Shown: positions 56,201 to 64,000, counted from the first letter of the stretch. The stretch: DNA of 64,000 nt from Cristatella mucedo (GCA_009760855.2 WPIO01000044.1:1931393-1995392), one strand, 5' to 3'. Numbers and translations: made by a program. The notes: generated by a model not told the origin, from the letters alone.

Positions 56201-59200
56201 AAGCAACGGATTGACTTCAAGGTTTTGTCGCTCACTTTTAGGTCTCTTCATTCTATGGCTCCAGCCTATCTTTCAGAGATACTACCCCATCAGGCAAAGC
56301 ATCGTACCACTCGCTTTTCGGAATCCAACAGTCTAGAAATACCTCGTACAAACCTTAAATCCTTTGGAGACCGTGCATTTAGCTCGTATGCTCCCACAGC
56401 CTGGAACTCCCTCCCGACCTGCATCAGAACATCCCCTGACCTGACCACATTTAAAAGAAACTTAAAAACATACCTATTTAGGACAGCATTTAGTGGGTCC
56501 TTGTGATTCGTCCTCGATGTGCTTATGCGTGCTGACACTGTTCATGCTGCCACTAACCACATTTGCATGCTGACCCAGTGCATGTAACCCCTAACCATGT
56601 TATTCATTTTGTTTGTCTTTCAAGCATGATTTTACTTACTATTCTATTGCGTATCACTTTGCAGCAAATGTAAAGCGCCTAGAAAGAGATTAAGTTCTCT
56701 GGGGGCGCTTTATCAAGTGCAATATTATTATTATTATTATTATTATTATGAGTTGAAGTCCTGCAGTGGGCGATCGTGTATTGCCCATAGAAAGCGCTTG
56801 TGATAGCCGTTAAGGCTCTACTAATGAGACTGCTACAGCAGCTAACCTTTTTTAAATAATGCATTGTAGGGGCACCAGGACACGGCCTTGGCAACCTATT
56901 TCCCAGCCTTAGCAACCTCTAAACCTCTCTCAGGAAGTACAAGACTGTGCACCAGTCATTTAGCTGCATGTTTTAATGAATTGACTTGCCCATAAGGTCG
57001 AGCCGTTCAAAAGATAGCGGTTGGAGGAAAGCGTTAATGCTCAAAGCGAGACCATCAACAAGTCCGAGATTTCCTTCATAAAAGACTACACGTAAGCCAG
57101 ACACTCGGGAAAGACAATGTGAAATTTTGTTCAAGAAATCGAGAAATACCAGCATACAGAGCACCAAATTGACAGCTGCCTAGTTACTCTGACGTACTTT
57201 CCCCCTGCGATTTTAAAGCAATCGAAAGCGACAGACACGGATCCGAATGGGTAGGAGTCAGATGCTCGGTAGGAGTCCGAGGAGAGATGTGTGCCTGAGG
57301 GGAGGTCCGAGGGAGGGTGGATGTTTGTAGGGAGCAGGGTACAAAAAGAGATGGAGTCTGGGGGCAGGAGTTTGAGGGGCCACGGTAAAAACTGCTGGAA
57401 ATGGACCTGAAGAAATCCCCGTATTCCAGTCCAATGGAGGTCAGGAGTTTGGGAGATCCCTGCGTTCCTGGAAGGATAGAGTGGAATTTGTTCTCAAACG
57501 GATGATCGACAAACGAGATTGCCTCACCAATTGCCGTACCTCTCAAACCAGACAAATGTCACATGAACGGCTTGCCAGCTGTAATCGACCAAGGTCATCA
57601 TCAGCCAAGACCCTTTGCTAGCCAACGCAGACCCACAGGAAGTGCCGACCGGCAGGGCTAGCCCGTCTGACAGCGTAGTTTGTCAAGTCAGCAGCCTGCA
57701 GGAAGCAGGGGCTGTGCTTTGCAAGGGGCATGGCTCGGGGAGGCAGCAGCTGGTTTCCGTAGAGTAACAGCAGTAGTTGGTGCACCAGACTCTCGTCTTC
57801 TGATCAATCCTTGTCACGCTCTCTCAAGCTGCGTGGCTGCCGACAAGTCGGCTGCCCAAAGGAAGATGGCACGACTTGGGCCATGCTCCTGGGCTCGGCA
57901 GAGAGGCGTTACCTGGCTTGAGCTAGCTTGGCTTTGTGACGGTCCTTGCTGCGCTGACAGCGCCCGTTCAGTGACTGCAGCTTTTCCTTCGACACTTCGA
58001 GCTCGGCCCGGAGCGCGCCGACCTCCAGTCGGGCCAGGTCGGCTTGCTTGGCCACCGAGCGCCTCTGAGCCTCGCCGGCTTGCAGCTGCAAGGAGCCAGA
58101 ATGCAGCATGGCTGGCTGATAGGTGCAAGGGCATATGGCAAGTGAACTGCAAATATAACTATCATTATCATACAAAGCCTTTGTATAACACCCTGAGAGA
58201 ACCAAATATCAATCCAGGTGTTGTACAACTCTTTGCATGAGAAGCAACTACAAAGAATTAATGAAAAGCAATTAATCGTGCATAGACAGGCATGAAAGCA
58301 TTAAGCTCAGTGAAGCATGGAAAAGCACACAAGAACACATTCAGAGTCACGGGTTAGTGGTACCTCTGGTTAGTTACACGCACTGAATTAGGCAAAAGTA
58401 AGATAGTAAACCACACTGTAGCAAAAGGAAAGGTACTGTGGAGCACAGGTAATACTTAGCAGAACATATGTATCTCTAGCTGAGACTTAAGTAAAGCTAA
58501 GCTAGTGCAGGTGGTGACCGAAGTCAGAAGTGAACTTGGAGATGACTGGAAGCCGATAAGTAGTATGCGCAATATATCACTCGATGAATAAAGAGTTCCC
58601 ATTAGTCCGGCTGCTGAAAGCGGATGAAGCTACCCCCTAGCAAGAGAATCTTGAAGTCGATTCGATGCTCGATAGGTGGAGCTCACACATAATTGATGTG
58701 ATTTGGTAGCTAGCTACACCGTTGACGACTGCCCAGATGAGATGCGGAGTTTGCACCAGTTGCAGAAGATTAAGGACATTGGCCGGCAGTCCTGAATTAA
58801 GGGAATTGCAGTAATCTGGTTGCTATGTAACACCCGTGTGAACTAGTTTGGCTGTCTTACTCGTGTATAAGCAGGCCATCATTATGGCATTATTCCTTAG
58901 TTGAAAATAGGTCGACTTGATAGTGAAGGCAATTCGCTCATCAAATGACAGGTCGTTTGGAAAACCACAATCGGATAACTGTCAGACATCACTGGAGTGC
59001 AGCTCGATGAACCGATGTTGAGGATGAGGTCTTCCAACTTCAGTGCGACAGAAGGCTTTCTTGTAGCTATTAGGTTGGTGTGATCACCATTAAGCTTCAG
59101 GAACTGGTTGGCCATCCAAGTGCACATTTTGCAGATGCAGGCTGTGTGGGGTAACTGAGTCGGAATTTGAGTGAGGCTGAGAAGGGTAAAAAAGTAAGTA

Positions 59201-61197
59201 GAGCTGAATGCTAAAGACATAGAAATGAAATCCGGGAATGTCTTTAGCGATGACGTCACCCAGACAGATTACAGACATTAAAAAGAAGCCGGCCTAAGAA
59301 CGAACATACTTTTAAGGGCTGCCGGGATGATGCCATTCAACTCTGACACTACGAGTGTGGTGGGAAGTGTTGCAAGGTCACAGAAAAGGCAAGGGCTTAC
59401 TGCAGATGCCGACTTGTAATGTAATGTAATGTATCTCCGTCAGTAACTCCACAAAGTCATAAAGACCATGTGGGCGTTACGCAGGAGAATTTTGTATAGC
59501 GCACTCACAGCCTAAGCGGCTTTCGGTACGCATTCGGTAGCCAACAGACTTCGTCTTACGCAACAAAGAGAAAGTGGGAAGCATAGCAAAGTTAGGAGAG
59601 CAGTTGAGATAGTGAGTAGCATAGAAGTAGCAGTTCAGAACCGCTGAAAAAGATGTGCCATAGTCGGCAGTTGGAGAGTAGATGTCGTTGCGCAAGAATT
59701 GTGGAAGCGAGTTCCACAGTCTAGGACCTGCAGAGCTAAAGCTTCTGTCGCCAACTGTCTTTAAGCGGAGGAATGGGACAGCTAATTTATTGTCCACACA
59801 GGATCCGAGGGCGCTAACAGGCTGAAACTGATGCAGCAGTTCAGCTAGGTATGAAGGAGCCAAGCCGTGGCGGGCCTTGTGGGTCAGCATAAGAACTTTG
59901 CTCTGTATCCTTTGCTGAACCGGCAACCATCCTAGCTCTTCCAGCAAAGTTGACACGTGCTCAAACAGCTGGGACTTGAAGACCAGCCTTGCAGCCATAT
60001 TCATAGTCCGCTGAAGTGGCATAATAGCTTTCTTTGGCAGCCCAGCCAAAATGGAATTACAATAACTTGCCTTGTCGTGAAGTGCTGACAACTCCTCTGT
60101 CTTAGTAGCAAGTCTGCCTTCCGAATCTAGCAATGCATGCTGCAGGTCGTAAGACTGCTGCTGCAAGCGAGCCTCCCTGGCCTTGGAAGCTGCCAGCTGG
60201 CGACTTGAGTCTTCGGAAGTGTGAGCACTGAGGGATCTGAAAAAGCTAGCCAGCTTAAGCATCAACCTAACCAAGAAAAAGCACCGACCAAGCTTGGGAC
60301 TAGAAGCCCCGATTCAACCTCCACGACGCCAATAAGGATGAACATTTTCAGCACAGAAGAAAGAAAAACAGACACGTAAGCTCCAATCGCATCGGACAAG
60401 CACTGCTGGACACAGGCAGGGCCATAGTTAGGGAGGGAAGGGATTAGGGTGAGGCAGGAGCCGGTGTGCCGCACTAGGCAAGCACCCAACCTGCTCAGCT
60501 GCTCCTCGTGCAGCTGCCCACGCAGGCGTATCTGCTCGTCCTTTCGCTGCTGCAGCTCCTCGCGTAGGATCACTGTGTCCTTCGCCTGATCTTCGGCCAT
60601 GGCAAGGCTGCAAGCCACTTTTTCCAAGCTCAGCTGCAGTTCACTTATCTGTAGCAACGACATCAATGAAAAGCAGCCGATGGCAAAGCCGAGCTCTGCC
60701 AGACTGAGCAGGCAGAGAGCAGCATCGAGAAGTTGAGAGTGAGAGGTGGGGGTCCAACATCCAACTAGCAGCACCACTTGAAGTGCCATTGACATTCACT
60801 CATGCCACAACGTGTATGACAATGAGGCTTCCCTCGATGCTTGCATCCCCAAAGCCATGTTTTATAAGGTTAGAAGCCGATAACAACTTAATGGTAAATT
60901 TTATATAAAACGAATTCTGCTATGGGCACCAGACAGGAGTGAAGCTATGGTTGAATACAAAAATCATGGGGAAGAACCAGTGTTTGTGCACAACAGATTG
61001 CAGCCGCCTGGCATAGCTGCTATTGAGATCACTTGGTAATTAGGAACAGATAGCCGAGTCTTCATTATAACACGAATAAATACCCGTCTCTCAGCAGCTT
61101 CCATCTTTGATTGGGCAAGTTCCAAAAATTTGCTGTTATCTGTCTTGAGTGTTCCTCCAATTAATGCAGCACTCTCGTGTCGCACAGATATTTTTAG
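43837..61197 (-). CDS. Coiled-coil protein gene, identity unknown
   Basis: Exons on the minus strand encode charged, heptad-like, alanine/glutamate/leucine/glutamine-rich helix without glycine-rich or hydrophobic segments. The four upstream exons (61197 to 57913) join phase to phase, which is strong support. Two further exons at 46.7 and 44.2 kb have the same composition and good splice sites. They do not join in phase with each other or with exon 57913-58085, so at least two exons are unseen, or there are two genes. The 5' end lies beyond the window or is unrecognised. The sequence resembles long scaffold or centrosomal coiled coils in general, and I cannot assign an orthologue. Confidence 0.65.
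44733..44885 (-). mobile_element. SINE-1 copy, minus strand
   Basis: The reverse complement reads GGTCTTAACCCAGAGATAAG, B box GGGTTCGAGTCC, then GCAATATTTTATCATCCC and a tail near TTGAATCAGCTAGCC. Confidence 0.7.
44973..45165 (+). mobile_element. SINE-1-like copy
   Basis: GTTTTAGCCCAGGGGTATGG head, GGGTTGTGGGTTGGAGTCC, then GCAATCGGTTGTGGTAGTCA and AGGCTGTTAAATCAGCT. Diverged head relative to the copy at 1996. It pairs with 44733-44885 as an inverted couple 90 bp apart. Confidence 0.7.
45490..45600 (-). mobile_element. LINE-A 3' tail fragment
   Basis: AATAATACTACACTTGTATA, then reversed hairpin TTCAGAAAACTTAATCTCTT and TTACATTTGCTGCAAAGGAA. Confidence 0.78.
45893..46040 (+). mobile_element. 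SINE-2 copy
   Basis: TACTGGTTTGGCCCAGTGGT head, C run, GGTCGTGGGCTCGAGCCCCG, then AAAGCCCCTGAATAAAGATT and GGGTGCTATACAAAC. Confidence 0.87.
46265..46415 (+). mobile_element. SINE-2 copy, diverged
   Basis: CCCCAGAGATAAGGTGCTCC head, box GTAGGCTCGATGC, tail hairpin GAAGCATCTGGATAGAGCTT and AGAGTGCTGTACAAATG. Confidence 0.75.
46631..46711. repeat. 9-bp minisatellite, nine units
   Basis: Units of the form GTYGCNAAT: GTCGCAAAT, GTCGCCAAT, GTAGCAAAT, GTTGCCGAT, GTCACAAAT, GTTGCCGAT, GTTGCACAA, GTTGCCATT, GTCACAATG. It starts 30 bp downstream of the donor of exon 46741-46931. Confidence 0.9.
46741..46931 (-). CDS. Coiled-coil exon
   Basis: Acceptor ACATGCAG| (three bases of uncertainty, since a second CAG follows), donor CCAG|GTGAGT. 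Encodes QELHDFFSREACTRIKQELQ, EKVSSGEAELKTTKLSLQQE and ADCREAIEVRYKESAKEVWQ. Same style of helix as the exons at 58-61 kb. It ends in phase 2, which the 44253 acceptor does not complement. Confidence 0.7.
46932..47504. other. Intron sequence, no feature recognised
   Basis: A 100-codon plus-strand frame (46881-47183) overlaps the exon and has no motif. Confidence 0.4.
47505..47925 (-). mobile_element. Diverged LINE-B 3' fragment
   Basis: The plus strand shows CACAGAGTCATAAAGACCAC, CCTAAGCAGCCTTCGATTGG and CACTTCCGCTGCCAACGGTC, matching reversed LINE-B landmarks. The AATGTATCTCCG end is lost. Confidence 0.75.
47926..48655 (+). mobile_element. Diverged LINE-A 3' fragment
   Basis: AAGTTGGTCAATGCATGTGT, then an unrelated insertion of about 130 bp, GTGCAAAACTCTGCCGCCAA, TTGGAGACCGTGCGTTGAGT and a worn tail AAAGTGCCTAGAGATTCATT. 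Confidence 0.75.
48656..49214. other. Intron sequence, no feature recognised
   Basis: AT-rich with short frames only. Confidence 0.4.
49215..50400 (-). mobile_element. LINE-A copy with an intact YADD box
   Basis: The minus-strand frame 49378-49860 gives LVFHFYADDAQLYFCFDPSL, then AACIAELFPWMATNRLKLDD. It is the only copy in the window with FYADD unchanged. The 3' tail is worn but present (GCGCTGTCAGAGAACTAAAT on the plus strand). Upstream RT motifs are frameshifted, so it is inactive. Confidence 0.85.
50465..51700 (-). mobile_element. LINE-B copy, RT to C-terminus
   Basis: Minus strand: LADEALAWFKTYLSDLVQSV, VTRGVTQGSILDPSLFSIYT (PQGS region), GHFYPDETQLSLSFKPSESA (damaged YADD), then the C-terminal frame 50526-50837. 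No (ACATT)n tail is seen at the 3' end, which stops near 50465. Confidence 0.85.
51810..52440 (-). mobile_element. LINE-A 5' part (endonuclease-RT linker)
   Basis: Minus-strand frame 51817-52116 reads PDGLWFTTDIKLARSNRHKL, EKACTRSRLTVHQQACEDCC. Its DNA matches the linker of the copy at 3.8-4.2 kb (CTTAGTCAGAAGTG versus CTTAGTCACAGGTG). It is separated from LINE-B by about 110 bp of unrelated sequence. Confidence 0.75.
52569..52737 (+). mobile_element. SINE-1 copy
   Basis: GAGCCGTGATGGCACACTAG, B box GGGTTCGAATCC, CACCACAAGCGGTGGTAATA, AAAGGCTCTTCTGTCGCTAA, GGCTGTTAAATCAGCTTGCA. Very close to the copy at 1996. Confidence 0.87.
52744..52835 (-). mobile_element. tRNA-like SINE head, minus strand
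   Basis: The reverse complement reads GCACTGGGGTAAGGTGCTCC and then GTGGGTTCGAGCCCTG with a canonical B box. It lacks a visible body and abuts SINE-1 in the opposite orientation. Confidence 0.6.
52836..53704. other. Intron sequence, no supported feature
   Basis: Frames near 53.14-53.41 kb overlap on both strands without motif. Confidence 0.4.
53705..54340 (-). mobile_element. LINE-A 3' fragment
   Basis: The plus strand starts with (AAT)n, AAAGCGCCCTCATAGAACTT. The minus frame 53949-54230 gives [20 protein letters not shown] and [14 protein letters not shown]. It ends abruptly at GTGCAGAGTTTT, where the inverted-repeat element begins. Confidence 0.88.
54347..55275. repeat. Inverted repeat: 192-bp arms, 545-bp spacer
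   Basis: 54347-54538 is the reverse complement of 55084-55275 with only about three mismatches by eye. Both arms keep a frame reading ERKKWTEEQTDMRWHAGAGN, then RSCDLALTLRLCRTLGFACL. The spacer holds a SINE-2 copy. A long foldback or palindromic duplication is seen directly, but the element type is unknown. No target duplication was found. Confidence 0.9.
54692..54852 (+). mobile_element. SINE-2 copy inside the inverted-repeat spacer
   Basis: CCCTGGTTTGGCAGTAAGGT head, GTCGTGAGCTCGAGCCTTAC, hairpin expanded by a GTATATAAG duplication, then GGGTGCTATGCAAATTAATT. Confidence 0.8.
55276..55664. other. No gene; contains a G run
   Basis: A run of about 11 G near 55428 and otherwise unremarkable sequence. 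Confidence 0.4.
55665..55884 (+). mobile_element. SINE-1 copy followed by a second truncated SINE-1-like head
   Basis: 55665-55818 has B box GGGTTCGAGTCC, TTGCCCCCTGGAAGCGGTAG and ATTAAGGCTCGTCTGCTGCT. 55828-55884 (TTTGTCCATGGGCCTTAGCC...) resembles the start of the copy at 44973 and runs directly into LINE-A. Confidence 0.7.
55885..56750 (+). mobile_element. LINE-A 3' copy with the longest clean frame
   Basis: Frame 55883-56506 (207 codons) runs unbroken to the family stop: [94 protein letters not shown]. Then come the 3' UTR with CATGCTGACCCAGTGCATG, hairpin AAGCGCCTAGAAAGAGATTA...GGGGGCGCTTTATCAAG and (TTA)n. It lacks RT, being 5'-truncated, and looks the youngest copy. Confidence 0.93.
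56751..56860 (+). mobile_element. SINE-1 body fragment after the LINE-A tail
   Basis: GAGTTGAAGTCCTGCAGTGG, GCGATCGTGTATTGCCCATA, TAGCCGTTAAGGCTCTACTA. The head is missing, and it abuts the (TTA)n tail. Confidence 0.7.
56861..57912. other. Intron sequence; two unidentified minus-strand frames
   Basis: Minus frames 56973-57167 (FLDFLNKISHCLSRVSGLRV) and 57184-57555 (GTAIGEAISFVDHPFENKFH, then a proline/serine/threonine-rich end) look somewhat protein-like. They are not coiled coil and I cannot assign them. A lost mobile-element ORF is possible. Confidence 0.3.
57913..58085 (-). CDS. Coiled-coil gene exon (57 codons plus 2 bases)
   Basis: Acceptor TCCTTGCAG|, donor GCCAG|GTAACG. Encodes LQAGEAQRRSVAKQADLARL, EVGALRAELEVSKEKLQSLN and GRCQRSKDRHKAKLAQA. 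It is GC-richer than its neighbours, and an unrelated 186-codon frame on the plus strand is its shadow. Confidence 0.82.
58150..59330 (-). mobile_element. LINE-C copy (third L2/CR1-like family)
   Basis: The plus strand opens with ATCATTATCATACAAAGCCT and a reversed 3' hairpin (TATAACACCCTGAGAGAACC), related to but distinct from the LINE-A tail. Minus frame 58897-59259 gives CTWMANQFLKLNGDHTNLIA, the segment after the YADD box. The upstream frame 59090-59278 gives GDVIAKDIPGFHFYVFSIQL, with a destroyed YADD. Confidence 0.75.
59411..60065 (-). mobile_element. LINE-B 3' copy at a splice donor
   Basis: The plus strand begins with (TAATG)n, ATGTATCTCCGTCAGTAACT. The minus frame reads unbroken from YCNSILAGLPKKAIMPLQRT through [20 protein letters not shown] to the family stop at 59477. 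Its 5' truncation point lies at about the sixth base of the intron after exon 60071-60236, with CAAGT repeated on both sides as likely target duplication. It is sense to the host gene. Confidence 0.9.
60071..60236 (-). CDS. Coiled-coil gene exon ending in a GC donor
   Basis: Acceptor TTTTCAG| with pyrimidine tract. Encodes SLSAHTSEDSSRQLAASKAR, EARLQQQSYDLQHALLDSEG and RLATKTEELSALHDK. The donor is AAG|GCAAGT, the usual form of GC-AG introns. A LINE-B copy starts about 5 bases into the intron. It ends in phase 0 and joins LQAGEAQ of exon 57913-58085. Confidence 0.82.
60491..60648 (-). CDS. Coiled-coil gene exon (52 codons plus 2 bases)
   Basis: Acceptor CTACAG|, donor AGCAG|GTTGGG. Encodes ISELQLSLEKVACSLAMAED, then QAKDTVILREELQQRKDEQI and RLRGQLHEEQLS. 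Heptad-like leucine spacing. The final AG joins the next exon's A to make arginine. Confidence 0.82.
61084..61197 (-). CDS. Coiled-coil gene exon (38 codons, phase 0-0)
   Basis: Acceptor TTTTTTTTAG| with a clear pyrimidine tract, ending CGG|GTATTT. Encodes LKISVRHESAALIGGTLKTD, then NSKFLELAQSKMEAAERR. It joins in phase to ISELQL of the next exon. Confidence 0.75.
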
Positions 61198-61546
61198 CTA
61201 AAAAAAATCAAGGCAGACAACGTATGAGATATACTGACGTGCCATCGGAATCGCAGGCATTTCTAAGTGACAGGTCGATCGCAAGAGCATTGCAACGTTG
61301 TCCCGAATGATGGCTTGACTTGTGAAAAGTTCTATTCTGCCAATACTAGAGCTCACTGCCCATGGACTTGCTTATCTGAGTCATAGTACAAATAAAATAG
61401 TGTAGAAAAATGTACAGGTCTAATACATGTCACTACCGGAAATACTGACCAACATCTTGCCGAGTGACTAATTTCTGCCAATGTTTCTTACACTGAATTT
61501 CAAGATTTCCTCCCTCCATACCTCCATTCTTCCATTGCTTCCTTCC

Positions 61547-61550
<4 letters not shown>

Positions 61551-61616
<66 letters not shown>
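61551..61616. repeat. (CT)n microsatellite, 33 units
   Basis: Uninterrupted, preceded by a pyrimidine-rich CCTTCCTTTC stretch. Confidence 0.95.
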
Positions 61617-61619
<3 letters not shown>

Positions 61620-61914
61620 ATGCATTCATATGCTTAAGTCTGGATTAAAACACCAGCCTTTCCTAGCCATATCATTGCATGTATCTTCTGTAAGCACTGA
61701 AAAGTGTGATAATGTGAATAAATTTGGTTTTCTGAGGGTCACCCTGAAAGTCAAAATCTTGCCTGTGACATATTGAGAAGGCTAATAATTCGGATATTGG
61801 TCAATAATATCCTTCATTTGTAAGTCAATATTTGAATATGCACGTCTTCTGAAATATTACCGTGTTTTGAACAGCCACATCGGAAGTGAAGTTACGGGTA
61901 GTCCTTCTGTTGTC

Positions 61915-62060
61915 ATCTTGGTTTGACCCAGGGATAATGTGCTAGCCTTTAACGAACAAGGTCGCGGGCTCAAGCCCAGAGGCATTTGAAAAGCACCTGG
62001 GTAGAGATTTAATTTTCTAAGAGTGCTATGCAAATATATTGTATAGATATATATTATTAT
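61915..62060 (+). mobile_element. SINE-2 copy, diverged
   Basis: TTTGACCCAGGGATAATGTG head, GGTCGCGGGCTCAAGCCCAG, GAAAAGCACCTGGGTAGAGA and GAGTGCTATGCAAATATATT, followed by TATAT. Confidence 0.78.
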
Positions 62061-63344
62061 ATATTGTATTAATTGTATATTGCAGCACGTGAAAGACAGA
62101 GCCCAGCAACTATTCAGGCATATGTGTTTCTTGTCCTTAGCACACTTTTGACTATGCAAACGGAAATTGCTGCTACAGAGCATCCCTTTCTTTTTCGGTG
62201 TTGTCTGAACCCGGTCTTTTAAATCAATCCTGTGACCTAACCACACATTTACTAAGTATTTCAATCTCTGAACCTCATAAAATTGGCAGTTCTTTCTGGT
62301 TTTCGTTGGTGAGGTAACTCTAATTGCTTTTTACACGTTTGAATGGCATGTACACCCTGTGCTTTGGCAAAATCCACAGAAAATTTTCAAATCCGGTGAT
62401 AATTTCTGCTGGTAAGTCTATACAATTTTGAATGCATGTATGTCCCATGCATACTGTAGTAAATGGAAGTCACTGCTGATTTGCTAGCCTGTGATTACCA
62501 ATAGACAGAGAGCTGCATAATTTGCATTAATAAATTCAAGCAACAAAATGCACTCACAGCTAAAATTTAAAACTAAGTTAAAAATTAATATAATTTTAAA
62601 TGACTTCGGCAAGTTCTGTAAATGGAAGTTACTGCTGATTTGCTAGCCAGCTATATTTGTATTGCTCACCCTCTAAAGATTTTGCTACATTAAGAGAAAT
62701 AACTGCAAGATTACCAGTCAGTAGGCTGGGCTCACTGCCTAGGTCAGTAAATACCCATGTTTTCCAAGGCAAAGTTATAGTTTTCTGTGATTTCTCAGAG
62801 TAATAATTATACTAATAAAAATTATTAGTCTTTTACAATAGAATTACAAGTAATTAATTAGAAACTGTCAATGAATATTCAGGGACAATCTTTTATAATT
62901 CCACATGGTCGCCTCAGCACTGACTCCACTAGCTTCCGACATGTTTCTGGATGAAATCACTCCCGGCAGTCCTTCAAAACCTCGAAAACTCATTGGGTTG
63001 CATGTGCCGGACATTTCTGATCATTTGACTTATCTGATCCTTTCGGTCGACCCCTTCACACAGATGCTCTATTCTCTTCAAGCCCAGGCTTTGACTGGGC
63101 TACTTCGTGACTTCAATTGACTCGAAACTCGAGTTCGTAAGAGTCGTGGAACTTGCTTTTAGCAGCTAGGAAAATGTGCTTCAGATCGTTTTCATGCTTC
63201 TAATTGAAGTTCAGCTCATGAAGAGTGCAAGCCAATGGCAAGCCAATATTCTGCTCGAAGACAGGCCCGATTATTCAGGACCCCAGGAAACTTGTGAGAA
63301 AGCCCAATACTGGAAGTTAAGAAACAATCCTAAGCCATTACACT

Positions 63345-63960
63345 TCAACCACTGAATTGCACAGTTCTTTGTAGACAACGATCGATGTACCCTTCATTCT
63401 GTTGTAAGCAAATGTAATTCTTACTGCCATTGCAGCCAATGAGGTTGATTTTGGACTCATCGGTCTGTAGTACTCTGCTCCCTTCTGTGCCATTTCGAGT
63501 GCTGGTATAGGAGAGCAAAATCATTCTTGCTCTTTTGGCTGGGTAGTCAGCAATGGCTGGCACTTGGCCACCCACTCCTTCATTCCTTGCTTGTTAAACC
63601 ACCTGTTCCTGATATTTCAGCTCACAGCTGAAGCTTCCAGTAGTTTGGCAGAAATCTCTGCTGGGCATTTCAGCAGTGGCCAACCTGCTCTCGAGAGCTG
63701 TGTTTCTTATTAAGGAGCCGGTACCAAGCTACTCAAGGGCGACCCTAGCACAACGTTCTAGCGAGCCCAGGTGCTGACTCAACGAGGCTGCAAAGGATGT
63801 CCCCATTCCTACCCAATTTTAGCCACAGGAGTAAACTGCTCATCCTTGCGATTTCTCTGATTGAATTGCCATCTTCACTGAGCCACATCAAAACTGCTCG
63901 GCTACCTTTGGAAAACTGTGCCACAGGCTGTATGTTGCCAAAAGTCGTTGTGCCACAAAG
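63345..63960 (-). pseudogene. Tc1-like transposase remnant
   Basis: Minus strand, 5' to 3': FSKGSRAVLMWLSEDGNSIREIARM (63745-63978), a helix-turn-helix N-terminus of Tc1 type, then frameshifted middle, then GSRVLQTDESKINLIGCNGS (63345-63575), matching the Tc1 VLFTDESKFNLFGSDG block that includes a catalytic aspartate, and LQRTVQFSG. No inverted terminal repeats are recognised. The frame is broken between the two parts, and the C-terminal third is missing. Confidence 0.82.
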
Positions 63961-64000
63961 CAGGCCCCTTACGGTCAAGAAGACATTCAGGCTCCTAGTT

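Larger units (their letters stand above)
61198..63300. other. Upstream intron of the coiled-coil gene or its 5' flank
   Basis: Holds the CT microsatellite and one SINE-2, with no exon recognised. A 71-codon plus frame at 62905-63120 has no motif. Confidence 0.4.

Noticed and set aside
1996..56860. Possible functional tRNA genes at the B-box matches
   Set aside because: The heads do not fold into complete cloverleaves by eye and are followed by SINE bodies in every case.
57680..58240. 186-codon plus-strand ORF
   Set aside because: It overlaps coiled-coil exon 57913-58085, whose splice sites and phase fit its neighbours. The plus frame has no motif.
62905..63120. 71-codon plus-strand ORF near the Tc1 remnant
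   Set aside because: No transposase motif, wrong strand for the remnant, length within chance.
1..64000. Search for CRISPR arrays, prophage modules, bacterial operons or an intact defence system
   Set aside because: The window is plainly eukaryotic, with spliced Ras exons and LINE/SINE repeats. No regularly spaced direct repeats with unique spacers were seen.

Overview
This is animal genomic DNA, most probably from an arthropod. Introns are long, coding exons are short, and most of the window is decayed retrotransposon sequence. The arthropod call is inference. It rests on a degenerate copy (18.8-19.2 kb) of an ORF family that I recall only from arthropod and a few other invertebrate genomes, and on tRNA-headed SINEs together with L2-like LINEs of the kind common in chelicerates. 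A tick or related chelicerate is my guess and is not proven.

Two host genes are supported, both on the minus strand. (1) An R-Ras/M-Ras subfamily small GTPase runs from its start codon at 24461 off the left edge. Its five coding exons (24348-24461, 11836-11923, 9468-9570, 7061-7169, 1-105) join in phase and carry all five G-box motifs. The C-terminal lipidation exon lies outside the window. Exon 1 sits in a CpG-rich block (about 20-25.7 kb) that probably holds the promoter. (2) A coiled-coil protein of unknown identity has four exons between 57.9 and 61.2 kb that join in phase, plus two further exons (46741-46931 and a probable terminal exon 43837-44253). The last two need unseen exons to link up.

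The rest is repeats. LINE-A is an L2-like family with a hairpin 3' end and (ATT)n tail, present in about 18 pieces. LINE-B is a second L2/CR1-like family with an (ACATT)n tail, present in nine pieces. Two more LINE families appear once or twice. SINE-1 is tRNA-headed with a perfect B box. SINE-2 is tRNA-Glu-like at its head and shares its 3' hairpin with LINE-A. There is also a solo LTR with a 4-bp target duplication (39310-40638), a 192-bp-arm inverted repeat (54347-55275), a Tc1-like transposase remnant (63.3-63.9 kb) and several simple repeats.

Region by region: 1-25.7 kb is the Ras gene with repeat-filled introns. 25.7-43.8 kb is intergenic and almost all LINE sequence, with the solo LTR sitting in an unidentified, possibly once-coding stretch. 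43.8-61.2 kb is the coiled-coil gene with LINE/SINE-filled introns. 61.2-64 kb is further intron or upstream sequence with the Tc1 remnant. Every mobile-element reading frame I read is broken. I found no bacterial-type operon, CRISPR array or intact viral gene.
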